Positions 19,034 through 28,220 of a stretch of DNA of 45,482 nucleotides are shown here, in pieces; within the stretch, counting starts at the first letter, position 1, and every line of letters starts with the position of its first letter. The position numbers were made by a program, and so were the translations under genes. Below the pieces are notes generated by a model. The model was not told the origin of the DNA. It searched no databases and saw only the letters and a program-made list of their open reading frames with translations. This DNA is from an uncultured Pelagibacteraceae bacterium. GTDB lineage: Bacteria; Pseudomonadota; Alphaproteobacteria; Pelagibacterales; Pelagibacteraceae. The stretch is from contig CACIOK010000006.1 of NCBI GenBank assembly GCA_902588255.1, positions 1 through 45,482 of the forward strand, read 5' to 3'.

Positions 19034-19036
19034 AAG

Positions 19037-19843
19037 CTATTCTTTAATCAAAACCAATTTTCTGCCCATACAAAATAAATCTTTTGAAATTTTGATTAGG
19101 ATTTTGTCAATTAAACTTAAAGTTTTTAGAAAAAAATTATTCATTGGCACATAAAAAGTTTTTGATGTTACACCTCCTGAGTTTAAGAATATTAAACATT
19201 CCATATAGTCTTCAAATTCTATTTTAAAGTATTTACCCAAATTTTCATTAAACTTTTTTTTATCATCAAATAAAAGATTTGAAATAGCCAAATTTCCATC
19301 CCAAAGATCTTTTTTATCTAATATGGGCTTTTTTTCGTTCCAAACATCAACCTCAAAATTGAAACCTTCGTGTTTCATAAAAATAGTTATCAATTGAAAA
19401 ATAACCGAACAGTATGGTTCAAATATGATTAATTTACCTTTTTTTTTAAGTATTCTATGCATTTCTTTAAAAAACTTCATGGGATAAGCCAAATGATGAA
19501 TCATGTTGGTTGAAATTACATAATCATAAGATTCATTTTTAAGTCCAGTTGAATGAGCATCTATATTTTTAATATCAATATGATCATCAGAACTAAAGTC
19601 TGAGGTTTTAAAGTTTTTATTTAAAATATAATTCTTAGAGAATCCAGTGCCTGAGCCAACCTCAATGCCAATGTGATCTTTCTCTATAAATGAGTTCATC
19701 CATTCAAATCTTTTTTGTAGTAGAAAATCTAAATTTTTTGATTTAGACTCACTGAACATTTTTCTTGCTTTTATTGTATCTGAAATAATATTCATTTTAT
19801 TTTCATTTTTTTTATAAATTGCTTTTTTTTTGATTTTGATCAT
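19037..19843 (-). CDS. Class I SAM-dependent methyltransferase
   Basis: 268 residues. SAM-binding motif I is IGIEVGSGTG (about residues 59-68), the post-I acidic and motif II region includes YDYVISTNMIHHLAYP, and the LKKKGKLIIFEPY strand completes a Methyltransf_11-type core. The C-terminal 100 residues match nothing I recognise. The first ATG was used; a methionine at residue 17 (start of MNIISDT) would give a less basic N-terminus and is an equal possibility. It lies three bases upstream of the radical SAM gene and 33 bases downstream of the ABC permease, and is presumably co-transcribed. The substrate is unknown. Confidence 0.82.
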   Translation of the reverse strand: MIKIKKKAIYKKNENKMNIISDTIKARKMFSESKSKNLDFLLQKRFEWMNSFIEKDHIGIEVGSGTGFSKNYILNKNFKTSDFSSDDHIDIKNIDAHSTGLKNESYDYVISTNMIHHLAYPMKFFKEMHRILKKKGKLIIFEPYCSVIFQLITIFMKHEGFNFEVDVWNEKKPILDKKDLWDGNLAISNLLFDDKKKFNENLGKYFKIEFEDYMECLIFLNSGGVTSKTFYVPMNNFFLKTLSLIDKILIKISKDLFCMGRKLVLIKE

Positions 19844-19876
19844 CTTTATATTTTTTAATTTTTTTTTATTATCAAT

Positions 19877-20668
19877 TTATTCACCAATATTGATTAAAGT
19901 ACCTTTTTTTCTTGCTTTCTCAAAAGAATAATAAAATAGTGATATTGCAGTTATTAAGTAAATTAAGTTTAAGTAAAATGCATTAATTATATTTTCATAA
20001 TCTACACTTTGATTTATAAGTATATTTCTAGCTTCTTCAAAAATATAAACAAGGGGAAGTGAGTAAGCGATTTTTTGAAAAAATTCAGGTAAAATTTCTA
20101 TAGGATAATAAATACATCCAAAAGGTGCTAATAAAAACATTGTTGACCAGGCAATATTTTCGAATGAAGGACCAAATCTTAATAAACCTGAGGAAACAAG
20201 TATTCCTAGAGTAATTCCAAATATGTATAAATTTAAAAAAAGAAAAAGTAAATGTATACCAAGATCTAATAAAGATATTCCAAAAAGTGGAGATGTCAGT
20301 AGGATTGCTGGTATCAAACCAATTAAGGCTCTAACTAGGGCCGTAATTATCAAAGAAATTATTATTTCACTTATTTTAATAGGAGAGATAAATAAATTTG
20401 TAAAATTTCTACTCCATATCTCCTCTAAAAATAACATGTTAAAACCAATACTTGTCCTAAATAAAAAATCATATAAAATTGCACAAGTTAATATAACTCC
20501 AACTGCATTATTGTAATAAGTGCTATATGATGCAAAAAAATTAGAAATAAAACCCCACAATGTTATTTGAATTGAAGGCCAATATATTAAGTCTAAAACT
20601 CTTGGAAAAGATCTAGTAATTAAAAAAAAGTGTCTTAAAAAAAGACCATATATTCTATTAAATTTCAT
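19877..20668 (-). CDS. ABC-2 type transporter permease
   Basis: 263 residues with about six membrane helices and the overall length and layout of ABC-2 export permeases (NodJ/YadH-like): a short cytosolic N-terminus, paired helices, then FGPSFENIAWSTMFLLAPFG followed by CIYYPIEILPEF, a typical ABC-2 region. It overlaps the ATPase gene upstream by 11 bases, so the pair forms one exporter. ABC-2 exporters of this kind carry polysaccharides, glycolipids or small molecules out of the cytosol. The following methyltransferase, radical SAM and GT2 genes suggest a modified surface compound as cargo, but this is inferred from position. Confidence 0.88.
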   Translation of the reverse strand: MKFNRIYGLFLRHFFLITRSFPRVLDLIYWPSIQITLWGFISNFFASYSTYYNNAVGVILTCAILYDFLFRTSIGFNMLFLEEIWSRNFTNLFISPIKISEIIISLIITALVRALIGLIPAILLTSPLFGISLLDLGIHLLFLFLNLYIFGITLGILVSSGLLRFGPSFENIAWSTMFLLAPFGCIYYPIEILPEFFQKIAYSLPLVYIFEEARNILINQSVDYENIINAFYLNLIYLITAISLFYYSFEKARKKGTLINIGE

Positions 20669-21392
20669 TTTTGTTTCTTGTGAGTTTTAAAAATACTTCT
20701 TCCAAATTTTTTCTACCATGCTTTGCAATTAGTTCTTCAGGTTTACCTTTATCTATGATCACACCATCCTTCATCATTAATACAGATGCGCATAGCCTTG
20801 TTACTTCACTCATGTTATGTGATGCTAATAAAATAGATATTTTTTTCTCTCTTTTATAATTTTCTAAAAATGTTCTAACAAAATCTCCTACCTCTGGATC
20901 TAAAGATGCTGTTGGTTCATCTAAAAATAATACATTTGGATCATTGATCAATGCTTTTGCTAAACTTATCCTATTTTTTTGACCCGAAGATAATTCACCT
21001 GTTACTTTGTTTAATAAGTCTTCTAGTCTTAATTTGTTAACAAGATATTCAATTCTATTTTTTAGGTTTTTAACGCTATATAATTTACCATATACAACTA
21101 AATTTTGTTTTACAGTTAGTTTTTTTGGTAACTCTATATAGGGTGAGATAAAATTTATATTTTGAAGAATTTTAATTCTATCTTTTTCAATTTTCATTCC
21201 ATTTATATTTATTTGACCACTAGAGGGTTTTAATAAACCAAGTAACATTCCAATAGTTGTTGTTTTTCCACAACCATTTGGACCTAAAAGTCCTATTATT
21301 TCGTTTTCTTTAATTTGAAAATTTATATCTTTTACAGCATTTTTTTTATCATAAGATTTAGAAAGGTTTATGACTTCAACTGAATTTTGCAT
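20658..21392 (-). CDS. ABC transporter ATP-binding protein
   Basis: 244 residues with all nucleotide-binding signatures: Walker A GPNGCGKTT (about 36-44), a Q-loop near residue 82, ABC signature LSSGQ, Walker B VLFLDEPT, D-loop SLDP and switch histidine in ILLASHNM. The family is the ABC-2 exporter ATPases (YadG/NodI-like). It overlaps the permease by 11 bases and shares one base with the sua5 stop, so translation of the three is probably coupled. Nothing in the sequence defines the cargo. Confidence 0.93.
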   Translation of the reverse strand: MQNSVEVINLSKSYDKKNAVKDINFQIKENEIIGLLGPNGCGKTTTIGMLLGLLKPSSGQININGMKIEKDRIKILQNINFISPYIELPKKLTVKQNLVVYGKLYSVKNLKNRIEYLVNKLRLEDLLNKVTGELSSGQKNRISLAKALINDPNVLFLDEPTASLDPEVGDFVRTFLENYKREKKISILLASHNMSEVTRLCASVLMMKDGVIIDKGKPEELIAKHGRKNLEEVFLKLTRNKNEI

Positions 21393-22324
21393 TAAAATCT
21401 CGATGCTTTAAGTAATCTGTCATTAATTGCCTGACCAAAACCTTTGTTAGGTATTTTTTCTACAGCAATACTTTTAAATTTTTTTTTCTTAATCATTCTT
21501 AAAGTTTTATATAAATTTTTTGCTGCATATTTAAGATTTTTATTTTTACTCAAATAATAAAAGTTTTTACAGGATAATTTTCTTTTTTTAATCAATATAA
21601 ATGCCTCATCCTGTTTTGCTTCGCTAACATTTAACCTTATTGGAATTTCAGGTGAATAATGAACCTTTTCTCGTCCAGGAGATGCAATTCTTTTCTTTTT
21701 TGTGTTATATTTAATATCATAATTTATTATTTTTTTTATTTTTTTTATTTCAACACCACCCAATCTTAATATTTCAGGTTTGTGTATTAGACTAATTATA
21801 GTTGACTCAAGACCTATTTTTGATCTTCCTCCATCGAGGATATATTTAATTTTTTTTCCAAATTCATCTTTTACATCTTCTTTGGAAACTGGGCTGATCC
21901 TGTTTGAAATATTTGCACTTGGTGCTGCGAGTGGATATTTGAGATTTTTAAGTAATTTTATAGTTAAAGAATTTTTTGGAAATCTCACGGCTAATGTTTT
22001 TTTACCATTAGTCACATTTTTTGAGATTTTACTATTTTTTTTTAATTTTAAAACAAATGTAATAGGACCAGGACAAAATCTTTTATACAACTTGTAAAAA
22101 AAATTATTTATTTCACAATCAATTTTTAACATTTTTAGGCTATGATAATGAACTATTAGAGGGTTTTTTTTAGGTCTTTTTTTTAATCTAAATATTTTTG
22201 TTGTTGCAACATTAGAGTAGGCGTTTGCAGCTAATCCGTATACGGTTTCTGTAGGAATGCCCACACATTCATTTTTATCTAAATAGTATTTAGCTTTTTT
22301 AATATTTGAAAGATTGTTTTTCAT
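21392..22324 (-). CDS. tsaC: Threonylcarbamoyl-AMP synthase Sua5/TsaC
   Basis: 310 residues. The YrdC/Sua5 domain carries GIPTETVYGLAANA, IFRLKKRPKKNPLIVHYHS, CPGPITFVLK, TLAVRFPKN and PLAAPSANISNRISP. A C-terminal Sua5-type extension follows, with the linker SPGREKVHYSPEIPI. It makes threonylcarbamoyl-AMP from threonine, bicarbonate and ATP for the t6A modification of ANN-decoding tRNAs. It is the first gene of the minus-strand operon leading into the ABC exporter, an arrangement that puts surface-molecule genes behind a housekeeping gene. Its start is only 19 bases from the divergent xseB start. Confidence 0.93.
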   Translation of the reverse strand: MKNNLSNIKKAKYYLDKNECVGIPTETVYGLAANAYSNVATTKIFRLKKRPKKNPLIVHYHSLKMLKIDCEINNFFYKLYKRFCPGPITFVLKLKKNSKISKNVTNGKKTLAVRFPKNSLTIKLLKNLKYPLAAPSANISNRISPVSKEDVKDEFGKKIKYILDGGRSKIGLESTIISLIHKPEILRLGGVEIKKIKKIINYDIKYNTKKKRIASPGREKVHYSPEIPIRLNVSEAKQDEAFILIKKRKLSCKNFYYLSKNKNLKYAAKNLYKTLRMIKKKKFKSIAVEKIPNKGFGQAINDRLLKASRF

Positions 22325-22335
22325 GTAATATTACA
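22324..22335. promoter_or_regulatory. 12-bp perfect palindrome between divergent tsaC and xseB starts
   Basis: TGTAATATTACA is its own reverse complement and sits in the 19-base gap between the two start codons, touching the tsaC ATG. It contains TAATAT, a -10-like hexamer, on both strands. With so little room, at least one of the mRNAs would be leaderless or nearly so. Confidence 0.45.
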
Positions 22336-22343
22336 ACTATTAT

Positions 22344-22598
22344 ATGAAACATAAAAATTTGCCAAATGATATTAGGAATAAATCTCTAGATGAGCTTACA
22401 GAATTAGCTAATAGTATAATTGAAAATCTTGAAAAAGAGAAAAATTTAGAAAATTCAATAAATAAGTATCAAGAATTATTAAGATTGAATAATTTAATTG
22501 AAAAAAAGTTTCAAATCACTTCAAAAAATATATCTCTAAATACTAAGGAAAAAATTAGTAAATTTCTAAAAAATAAAAATGAAAAAAAAATTAAATAA
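22344..22598 (+). CDS. xseB: Exodeoxyribonuclease VII small subunit XseB
   Basis: 84 residues, mostly helical, with the XseB-type sequence SLDELTELANSIIENLEKE ... LENSINKYQELLRL. It pairs with XseA (not in this window) to degrade single-stranded DNA into oligonucleotides. The location directly before ispA and dxs is conserved in many proteobacteria, which supports the call for such a small protein. Its last 20 bases overlap the ispA start in another frame. Confidence 0.85.
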   Translation: MKHKNLPNDIRNKSLDELTELANSIIENLEKEKNLENSINKYQELLRLNNLIEKKFQITSKNISLNTKEKISKFLKNKNEKKIK

Positions 22599-23448
22599 AA
22601 TTGCTAAAGATACTAACTCGTTTTTATTAAAATTTTTATCAAAACAAAAAAAAACAGATTTAATAAAGCCAATGAAGTATGGCTTATTGCCGGGAGGTAA
22701 AAAAATTAGAACAAAATTAATAGTAGATATAGGAAAAATTTTTCGAATAAAATATAATAATCTTATACAAGTTGGGGCCGCTGTAGAGTGTATTCATGCT
22801 TATTCTTTAATTCATGATGATCTTCCATGTATGGATAATGATTTGTTACGAAGAGGTAAATTATCAACACATAAAAAATTTGGAGAGTCCACAGCAATAC
22901 TTGCTGGCAATTCTCTCTTAACGATAGCATTTGAAATTTTAAGTCAAAACAGCTTTCAAATTGACTACAAATCTAAAATAAAGTTAATTAAATTACTCTC
23001 AGAGTGCTCTGGTCACTCAGGTATAGCTGGAGGTCAATATTCTGATTTGAATTTTGAAGGAAAAAAAATTTCTCTAAATAAGATTGTGGACATGCAGATA
23101 AAAAAGACAGGAAAGCTTTTTAGTTTTTGTTGTATGGCACCTGCGATTATGTCTAAAAAAAATAATTATTTAAAAAATTTTGATACTATTGGCGCAGATA
23201 TTGGTCTGTTATTTCAAATAGCGGATGACCTTATTGACTATAGCGGAAGTTCAAAAGTGGCAGGAAAGAAAACAAGAAAAGATTTAAAAAAAGGAAAGGC
23301 AACACTAATCAGTTTACTAGGTCATCAAAATACTATTAAATATGGGAATAGAATAAAATATAAGATATTTAAAAGAATAAATAATTTTGGAAAAAGATCT
23401 GAAGATTTGAAAGATACAATTAAATATATACTAGAGAGAAAAAAGTGA
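22579..23448 (+). CDS. ispA: Farnesyl diphosphate synthase IspA (short-chain prenyltransferase)
   Basis: 289 residues. First aspartate-rich motif DDLPCMDND (the DDx4D bacterial form), second motif QIADDLIDY. The residue five positions before the first motif is tyrosine (YSLIHDD), an aromatic that limits chain length, so a C15 (or C20) product is expected. FPP feeds quinones, undecaprenyl phosphate and, with proteorhodopsin in this genome, retinal precursors. It overlaps xseB by 20 bases and dxs by four (GTGA). N-terminal GGKKIRTKL binds pyrophosphate. Confidence 0.92.
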   Translation: MKKKLNKIAKDTNSFLLKFLSKQKKTDLIKPMKYGLLPGGKKIRTKLIVDIGKIFRIKYNNLIQVGAAVECIHAYSLIHDDLPCMDNDLLRRGKLSTHKKFGESTAILAGNSLLTIAFEILSQNSFQIDYKSKIKLIKLLSECSGHSGIAGGQYSDLNFEGKKISLNKIVDMQIKKTGKLFSFCCMAPAIMSKKNNYLKNFDTIGADIGLLFQIADDLIDYSGSSKVAGKKTRKDLKKGKATLISLLGHQNTIKYGNRIKYKIFKRINNFGKRSEDLKDTIKYILERKK

Positions 23449-25358
23449 ATAAAAAATATAAATATTTAGACAAAATAAACTTTCCCACAGATATTAAAAA
23501 ATTGAAACAGTCTGAATTAAAATCTTTAGCAGATGAAGTAAGAGAGGAAATGATCAATGCAGTTTCTGAAACAGGAGGTCACTTAGGTGCAGGTTTAGGA
23601 GTGGTAGAATTAACAGTGGCCTTGCATTATATATTTAATACTCCAAGTGATAAATTGATATGGGATGTCGGCCATCAAACTTATCCCCACAAAATATTAA
23701 CTGGTAGAAAAGATAAAATTCGTACATTGAGAAAAGGAAAAGGATTATCAGGTTTCACAAAAAGAAGTGAAAGTGAGTACGATCCGTTTGGTGCGGCCCA
23801 CAGCTCTACATCAATATCTTCAGCTTTAGGAATTGCAGTTGCAAATAAACTATCTAATAAATCTGATAATGTAATAGCAGTCATCGGTGATGGAGCAATG
23901 AGCGCAGGTATGGCTTATGAAGCTATGAACAACGCTGGAATAAGTAAAACAAAAATGATTGTTATTTTAAATGATAACGATATGTCGATTGCAAAACCAG
24001 TGGGAGCAATGAGATCTTATTTAGCAAAAATATTATCAGGAAAAATGTATTTTAGTTTAAGAGAAACATTTAAATTAATTATTTCCGCATTTTCAAAAAG
24101 ATTTAGTAAAAAAGCAGCAAAGGCTGAAGATTTTTTAAGATCAGCTGTTACTGGCGGGACATTATTTAATTCTCTTGGTTTTTATTATGTTGGACCAATT
24201 GATGGACATGATATGGACTCTTTAATTTCAGTGCTAAAAAATGTTAAAGAAGTTAACTATAATGGTCCAGTTTTAGTTCATTTAAAAACAGAAAAAGGCA
24301 AGGGATATAAATTTGCTGAAAGATCAGAAGATAAATATCATGGTGTTTCAAAATTTAATGTAAATACTGGAGTTCAAGAAAAATCCCAGTCAAATACACC
24401 CGCATACACAAAAGTTTTTGCAAACACTTTGGTCAAACATGCTGAAAAAGATAGCAAGATTGTTGGGATAACAGCTGCTATGCCATCGGGAACCGGAATG
24501 GATATTTTTAGCAAAAAATTTCCATCAAGAACTTTTGATGCTGGAATAGCAGAACAACATGCTGTTACTTTTGCAGCAGGTTTAGCTACAGAAGGGTATA
24601 AACCTTTCGCAGCAATTTATTCAACTTTTCTTCAAAGAGCTTACGATCAAGTTGTTCATGATGTTGCAATTCAAAGTTTACCAGTAAGATTTGCTATAGA
24701 TAGAGCGGGACTAGTTGGTGCAGACGGACCAACACATGCAGGATCTTTCGATATTACTTATTTGGCTACTCTTCCCAATTTTATTGTGATGGCTGCTAGC
24801 GACGAAGCTGAGTTAGTTAGGATGGTTAATACTTCTGTAGATATTAACGACAAACCATCTGCTTTTAGATACCCAAGAGGAAATGGAATTGGTGTGGATT
24901 TACCATCTATTGACGAAAAATTAGAAATTGGAAAAGGAAGGATAATTACAGAAGGTAAAAAAGTTGCTATACTTAATTTTGGTGCAAGACTAAGCGAATG
25001 TCTCATTGCCAAAGAAAATCTTTTAAAAAAAGGAATAAATCCTACAATTATAGATGCTAGATTTGCAAAACCTTTAGATCAAAATTTAATTTGGCAATTA
25101 GCAACTGATCATGAAATATTAATTTCAATTGAAGAAGGTTCGATTGGAGGATTTGGTTCTCATGTTGGACAATTTTTATCAGATAAAAGTTTATTAGATA
25201 ATAATTTAAAATTTAGATCAATGATTTTACCTGATAGATTTATTGATCATGATAAGCCTAATTTAATGTATAAGTATGCTGGTTTAGATGCAGATAGTAT
25301 TGAAAACAAAGTATTAGATACTCTTAATTCAAAAATAATAATAAAGAAAACTAATTAA
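23445..25358 (+). CDS. dxs: 1-deoxy-D-xylulose-5-phosphate synthase Dxs
   Basis: 637 residues. Thiamine diphosphate-binding segment [19 protein letters not shown]-terminal [19 protein letters not shown], and transketolase-like pyrimidine domain with [17 protein letters not shown] and the [14 protein letters not shown] loop. It joins pyruvate and glyceraldehyde-3-phosphate, the first step of the MEP isoprenoid route. The start is GTG, overlapping the ispA stop by four bases (GTGA). Its stop overlaps the convergent aroC stop by four bases (TTAA). Confidence 0.97.
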   Translation: MNKKYKYLDKINFPTDIKKLKQSELKSLADEVREEMINAVSETGGHLGAGLGVVELTVALHYIFNTPSDKLIWDVGHQTYPHKILTGRKDKIRTLRKGKGLSGFTKRSESEYDPFGAAHSSTSISSALGIAVANKLSNKSDNVIAVIGDGAMSAGMAYEAMNNAGISKTKMIVILNDNDMSIAKPVGAMRSYLAKILSGKMYFSLRETFKLIISAFSKRFSKKAAKAEDFLRSAVTGGTLFNSLGFYYVGPIDGHDMDSLISVLKNVKEVNYNGPVLVHLKTEKGKGYKFAERSEDKYHGVSKFNVNTGVQEKSQSNTPAYTKVFANTLVKHAEKDSKIVGITAAMPSGTGMDIFSKKFPSRTFDAGIAEQHAVTFAAGLATEGYKPFAAIYSTFLQRAYDQVVHDVAIQSLPVRFAIDRAGLVGADGPTHAGSFDITYLATLPNFIVMAASDEAELVRMVNTSVDINDKPSAFRYPRGNGIGVDLPSIDEKLEIGKGRIITEGKKVAILNFGARLSECLIAKENLLKKGINPTIIDARFAKPLDQNLIWQLATDHEILISIEEGSIGGFGSHVGQFLSDKSLLDNNLKFRSMILPDRFIDHDKPNLMYKYAGLDADSIENKVLDTLNSKIIIKKTN

Positions 25359-26440
25359 ATTTTACATTGCGCACTATTCATCAAATAGTGATCTAATAAA
25401 ACACAATGCATCATAGCTTCTCCTATTGGAACAGCTCTTATACCCACACAAGGATCATGTCTTCCTTTAACAGATATTGAAGTATTTTTTCCAAATTTAT
25501 CTATAGTTTTTCTAGAAGAAAGAATTGAAGATGTTGGTTTTACTGCAAACGACACAATTATATCTTGTCCTGATGATATACCACCCAGAATTCCTCCAGC
25601 ATTATTTGATTTAAAATTTGTTTTACTTTTTTTTTGAGATATTTCATCAGAATTTTGCTCTCCAGTTAATTGTGCGGAATTCATTCCAGATCCTATATTT
25701 ACTCCTTTAACTGCATTGATACTCATCATTGCAGAAGCCAAATCCATATCTAGTTTTGAATATATTGGTGCACCCAAACCAATAGGTACCCCTCTTGCTC
25801 TCACTTCTATTATTGCCCCACACGATGATCCTGCTTTTCTTATACTTAATAAATATTTTTCCCAAAGTTTTACGATTGATTTATCGGGACAGAAAAATGG
25901 ATTTTTTAAAATAAATTTATCATTCCATTTTTTTGTATCACAGCCAAGTATTCCTAATTGTGTGACCGCTCCAGTAACTTTATATTTTTTTCCAATTTTA
26001 TTTTCCAACACTTTTTTTGCTATTGCGCCAGCTGCAACTCTTGCAGCAGTTTCTCTAGCAGATTGTCTTCCTCCACCTCGATAATCTCTAATTCCATATT
26101 TCTTAAAATATGTAAAATCTGCGTGACCAGGTCTAAATTTATTTTTTATTGTTTCATAGTCTCTTGATCTCATATCTTTATTATAAATAATCATGGAAAT
26201 AGGAGTTCCTGTAGTTTTTCCTTCAAACACACCTGAAAGAATATTTACATTGTCATCCTCTTTTCTTTGTGTTGTAAATTTTGATTGCCCTGGTTTTCTC
26301 TTATTAAGTTCAACTTGAATATCTCTTTCCTTAATACTTATATTTGGAGGGCAGCCATCAACCACGCATCCTATTGCGGGTCCATGAGATTCACCCCAAG
26401 TTGTAAAACGAAATATCTTTCCAAAAGTATTAAATGACAT
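25355..26440 (-). CDS. aroC: Chorismate synthase AroC
   Basis: 361 residues from the chosen start. Family signatures: [20 protein letters not shown] at the N-terminus, [21 protein letters not shown] with the following [13 protein letters not shown], and GGISSGQDI. It converts EPSP to chorismate, using reduced FMN. The frame remains open to 26482, but the family normally starts MSxNTFG, so the ATG at 26440 was chosen; the longer form would also run into pdxH. Flavin reduction must come from a separate enzyme in monofunctional AroC. The gap to divergent pdxH is 33 bases. Confidence 0.95.
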   Translation of the reverse strand: MSFNTFGKIFRFTTWGESHGPAIGCVVDGCPPNISIKERDIQVELNKRKPGQSKFTTQRKEDDNVNILSGVFEGKTTGTPISMIIYNKDMRSRDYETIKNKFRPGHADFTYFKKYGIRDYRGGGRQSARETAARVAAGAIAKKVLENKIGKKYKVTGAVTQLGILGCDTKKWNDKFILKNPFFCPDKSIVKLWEKYLLSIRKAGSSCGAIIEVRARGVPIGLGAPIYSKLDMDLASAMMSINAVKGVNIGSGMNSAQLTGEQNSDEISQKKSKTNFKSNNAGGILGGISSGQDIIVSFAVKPTSSILSSRKTIDKFGKNTSISVKGRHDPCVGIRAVPIGEAMMHCVLLDHYLMNSAQCKI

Positions 26441-26473
26441 TAAATATATTATATAAGTTATTTTGTTGAAATT

Positions 26474-27100
26474 ATGAATCAAAAAAATTCTCTTGGCCTA
26501 GATAAATGCTTTACGGATCTTGATGATCCGTTAAAACTCTTTGAAGAATGGTTTGAAGAAGCAAAAAAAACAGAAATTAATGACCCAAATGCCTTGGCCC
26601 TTTCAACAGCTGATAAAACAGGAATTCCATCAGTAAGGATGGTTTTATTGAAAAGTTTCAGTGAAAATGGTTTTGTATTTTATACAAATTTTAACAGCAA
26701 AAAGAGTATTGACTTAAAAGAAAATCCAAATGCTTCATTATGCTTCCATTGGAAAAGTCTTTTAAGACAAATAAGGATTAGTGGAAAAATATTAAGCGTG
26801 CCAGATAAAGAAGCTGATTTGTATTATAATTCAAGATCGTATGGTAGTAAAATTGGTGCTTGGGCATCTGAACAAAGTTCGATTTTAAAAACTAGAGACG
26901 AATTATATGAATCAATTGAAAAATATAAAAAAAAATATCCTGATGAAAATAATGTTCCAAGACCAAAACATTGGTCTGGATGGTGTCTAAATCCAGACAA
27001 TATAGAATTTTGGCTTGATGGAGAAAACAGAATTCACCAAAGATTAAAATATATTAAAATTAATTCAAGAAATTGGCAAAAGTATTTATTAAGCCCTTAG
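26474..27100 (+). CDS. pdxH: Pyridoxine/pyridoxamine 5'-phosphate oxidase PdxH
   Basis: 208 residues. The FMN-binding region includes [21 protein letters not shown] and [17 protein letters not shown], with [19 protein letters not shown] and the C-terminal [14 protein letters not shown], all PdxH hallmarks. It oxidises pyridoxine or pyridoxamine 5'-phosphate to PLP using oxygen. It is divergent from aroC and ends in a four-base overlap (TTAG) with ispB. Confidence 0.95.
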   Translation: MNQKNSLGLDKCFTDLDDPLKLFEEWFEEAKKTEINDPNALALSTADKTGIPSVRMVLLKSFSENGFVFYTNFNSKKSIDLKENPNASLCFHWKSLLRQIRISGKILSVPDKEADLYYNSRSYGSKIGAWASEQSSILKTRDELYESIEKYKKKYPDENNVPRPKHWSGWCLNPDNIEFWLDGENRIHQRLKYIKINSRNWQKYLLSP

Positions 27101-28110
27101 AAAGTTCTTTCTAAACTAAAAGATGTTAATCCTTGTAGTATATCTTTTTCTTTAGATTGTTCAAATATGCTTAGCGAATTTGAAGCAAGGTTTATAAAAT
27201 GTTCTGCTTTGCTATAACATTCAAAAATTATATTATATTTTTTAATCATAAACAAAACATTCTTTAAATCTTCTACTGATCTATCTTTTTTTTTAAATAA
27301 ATCTTTCAATTCTTTTTTTTCGTTATTTTTTGATTTCTGATAAAGTAAAATTATTGGCAAAGTTACTTTACCCTCAAAAAAATCATTTCCAATTTCTTTT
27401 CCAAATAATTTTAGTTCAGAATTATAATCTAAAGTATCATCTGCTATCTGAAAAGTTAATCCAAGATTTTTTCCATAAAATTCTAAAGCATCTTTAATTT
27501 TATTTTCTTTATTTGCTAATATAGATCCTACTTTTGTTGCTGCAGCAAACAATGAAGCTGTTTTAGCGGATATTATTTTAAGATAAGTTTCTTCCAACAT
27601 ATCAACTTCTCCCTGATGTTGTAGTTGCAATACTTCTCCTTGTGATATTTCTGCCGAAGTTGAAGAAAGAAGTTTTAAAACCTCAAGACTACCATCCTCT
27701 ACCATCATTTCAAAACATCTGCTTAATAGATAGTCCCCAACTAAAATTGAAGATTTATTTCCCCAAATATTATTTAAAGTTTTTTTTCCCCTTCTAACTT
27801 CACCATTATCTATAACGTCGTCATGCATTAAAGTTGCAGCATGTATGAGCTCTACACAAGCTGCAAGATTAACATCTCTAGAACCTAAAGAGTATCCACA
27901 TAGTTTAGAGCTGCCCAAAGTAAGTAACGCTCTCAATCTTTTACCACCAGTTCTAAGATGGTAATTTGTCATTTCATCAACTAGCTCTACTTTACTTGTT
28001 AATTTTGCTTTAATCTTTTCCTCAACTAGAATTAGCTTATCTTCAACAGAACTTTTAAGTTCCGAATATGAATTATTTATTCGATTCTTTAACTGAACAA
28101 CGGTTCCCAT
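27097..28110 (-). CDS. ispB: Long-chain polyprenyl diphosphate synthase (IspB-like)
   Basis: 337 residues. First aspartate-rich motif DDVID, second QIADDTLDY, and GGKRLRALLTL for pyrophosphate binding. The residue five before the first motif is alanine (ATLMHDD), a small residue typical of long-chain enzymes, in contrast to the tyrosine in the ispA product. It should build the side chain of ubiquinone; whether eight, nine or ten units cannot be told from sequence. It is convergent with pdxH (TTAG overlap) and divergent from the S49 peptidase gene. Confidence 0.92.
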   Translation of the reverse strand: MGTVVQLKNRINNSYSELKSSVEDKLILVEEKIKAKLTSKVELVDEMTNYHLRTGGKRLRALLTLGSSKLCGYSLGSRDVNLAACVELIHAATLMHDDVIDNGEVRRGKKTLNNIWGNKSSILVGDYLLSRCFEMMVEDGSLEVLKLLSSTSAEISQGEVLQLQHQGEVDMLEETYLKIISAKTASLFAAATKVGSILANKENKIKDALEFYGKNLGLTFQIADDTLDYNSELKLFGKEIGNDFFEGKVTLPIILLYQKSKNNEKKELKDLFKKKDRSVEDLKNVLFMIKKYNIIFECYSKAEHFINLASNSLSIFEQSKEKDILQGLTSFSLERTF

Positions 28111-28138
28111 AAGAATAAGTTAGTACAATTGTCACAAT

Positions 28139-28180
28139 ATTATACTTATCAATTGACGCACCCTAAACTACAACTATAAG
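28139..28180. promoter_or_regulatory. Candidate divergent promoters between ispB and sppA
   Basis: Toward sppA, TTGACG (28153-28158) and TATAAG (28175-28180) are separated by 16 bases. Toward ispB, a consensus TATAAT on the minus strand occupies 28139-28144, but its -35 is poor (TTTAGG). The sppA -10 overlaps a strong Shine-Dalgarno-like AAGGAG (28178-28183), so only one of these two readings is likely to be functional. Confidence 0.4.
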
Positions 28181-28220
28181 GAGACTTTATATTGAATCAA
28201 AAATTCTGTAAGCATTATTT

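Noticed and set aside
15614-22324. Integrated mobile island at tRNA-Arg
   Set aside because: No integrase, no insertion sequence, and no repeated copy of the tRNA 3' end was seen; tsaC at the far end is a housekeeping gene. Accessory gene content alone is not enough.
26441-26482. Longer aroC start overlapping pdxH
   Set aside because: Chorismate synthases begin MSxNTFG; the ATG at 26440 gives that N-terminus, and the longer form would overlap the divergent pdxH start.
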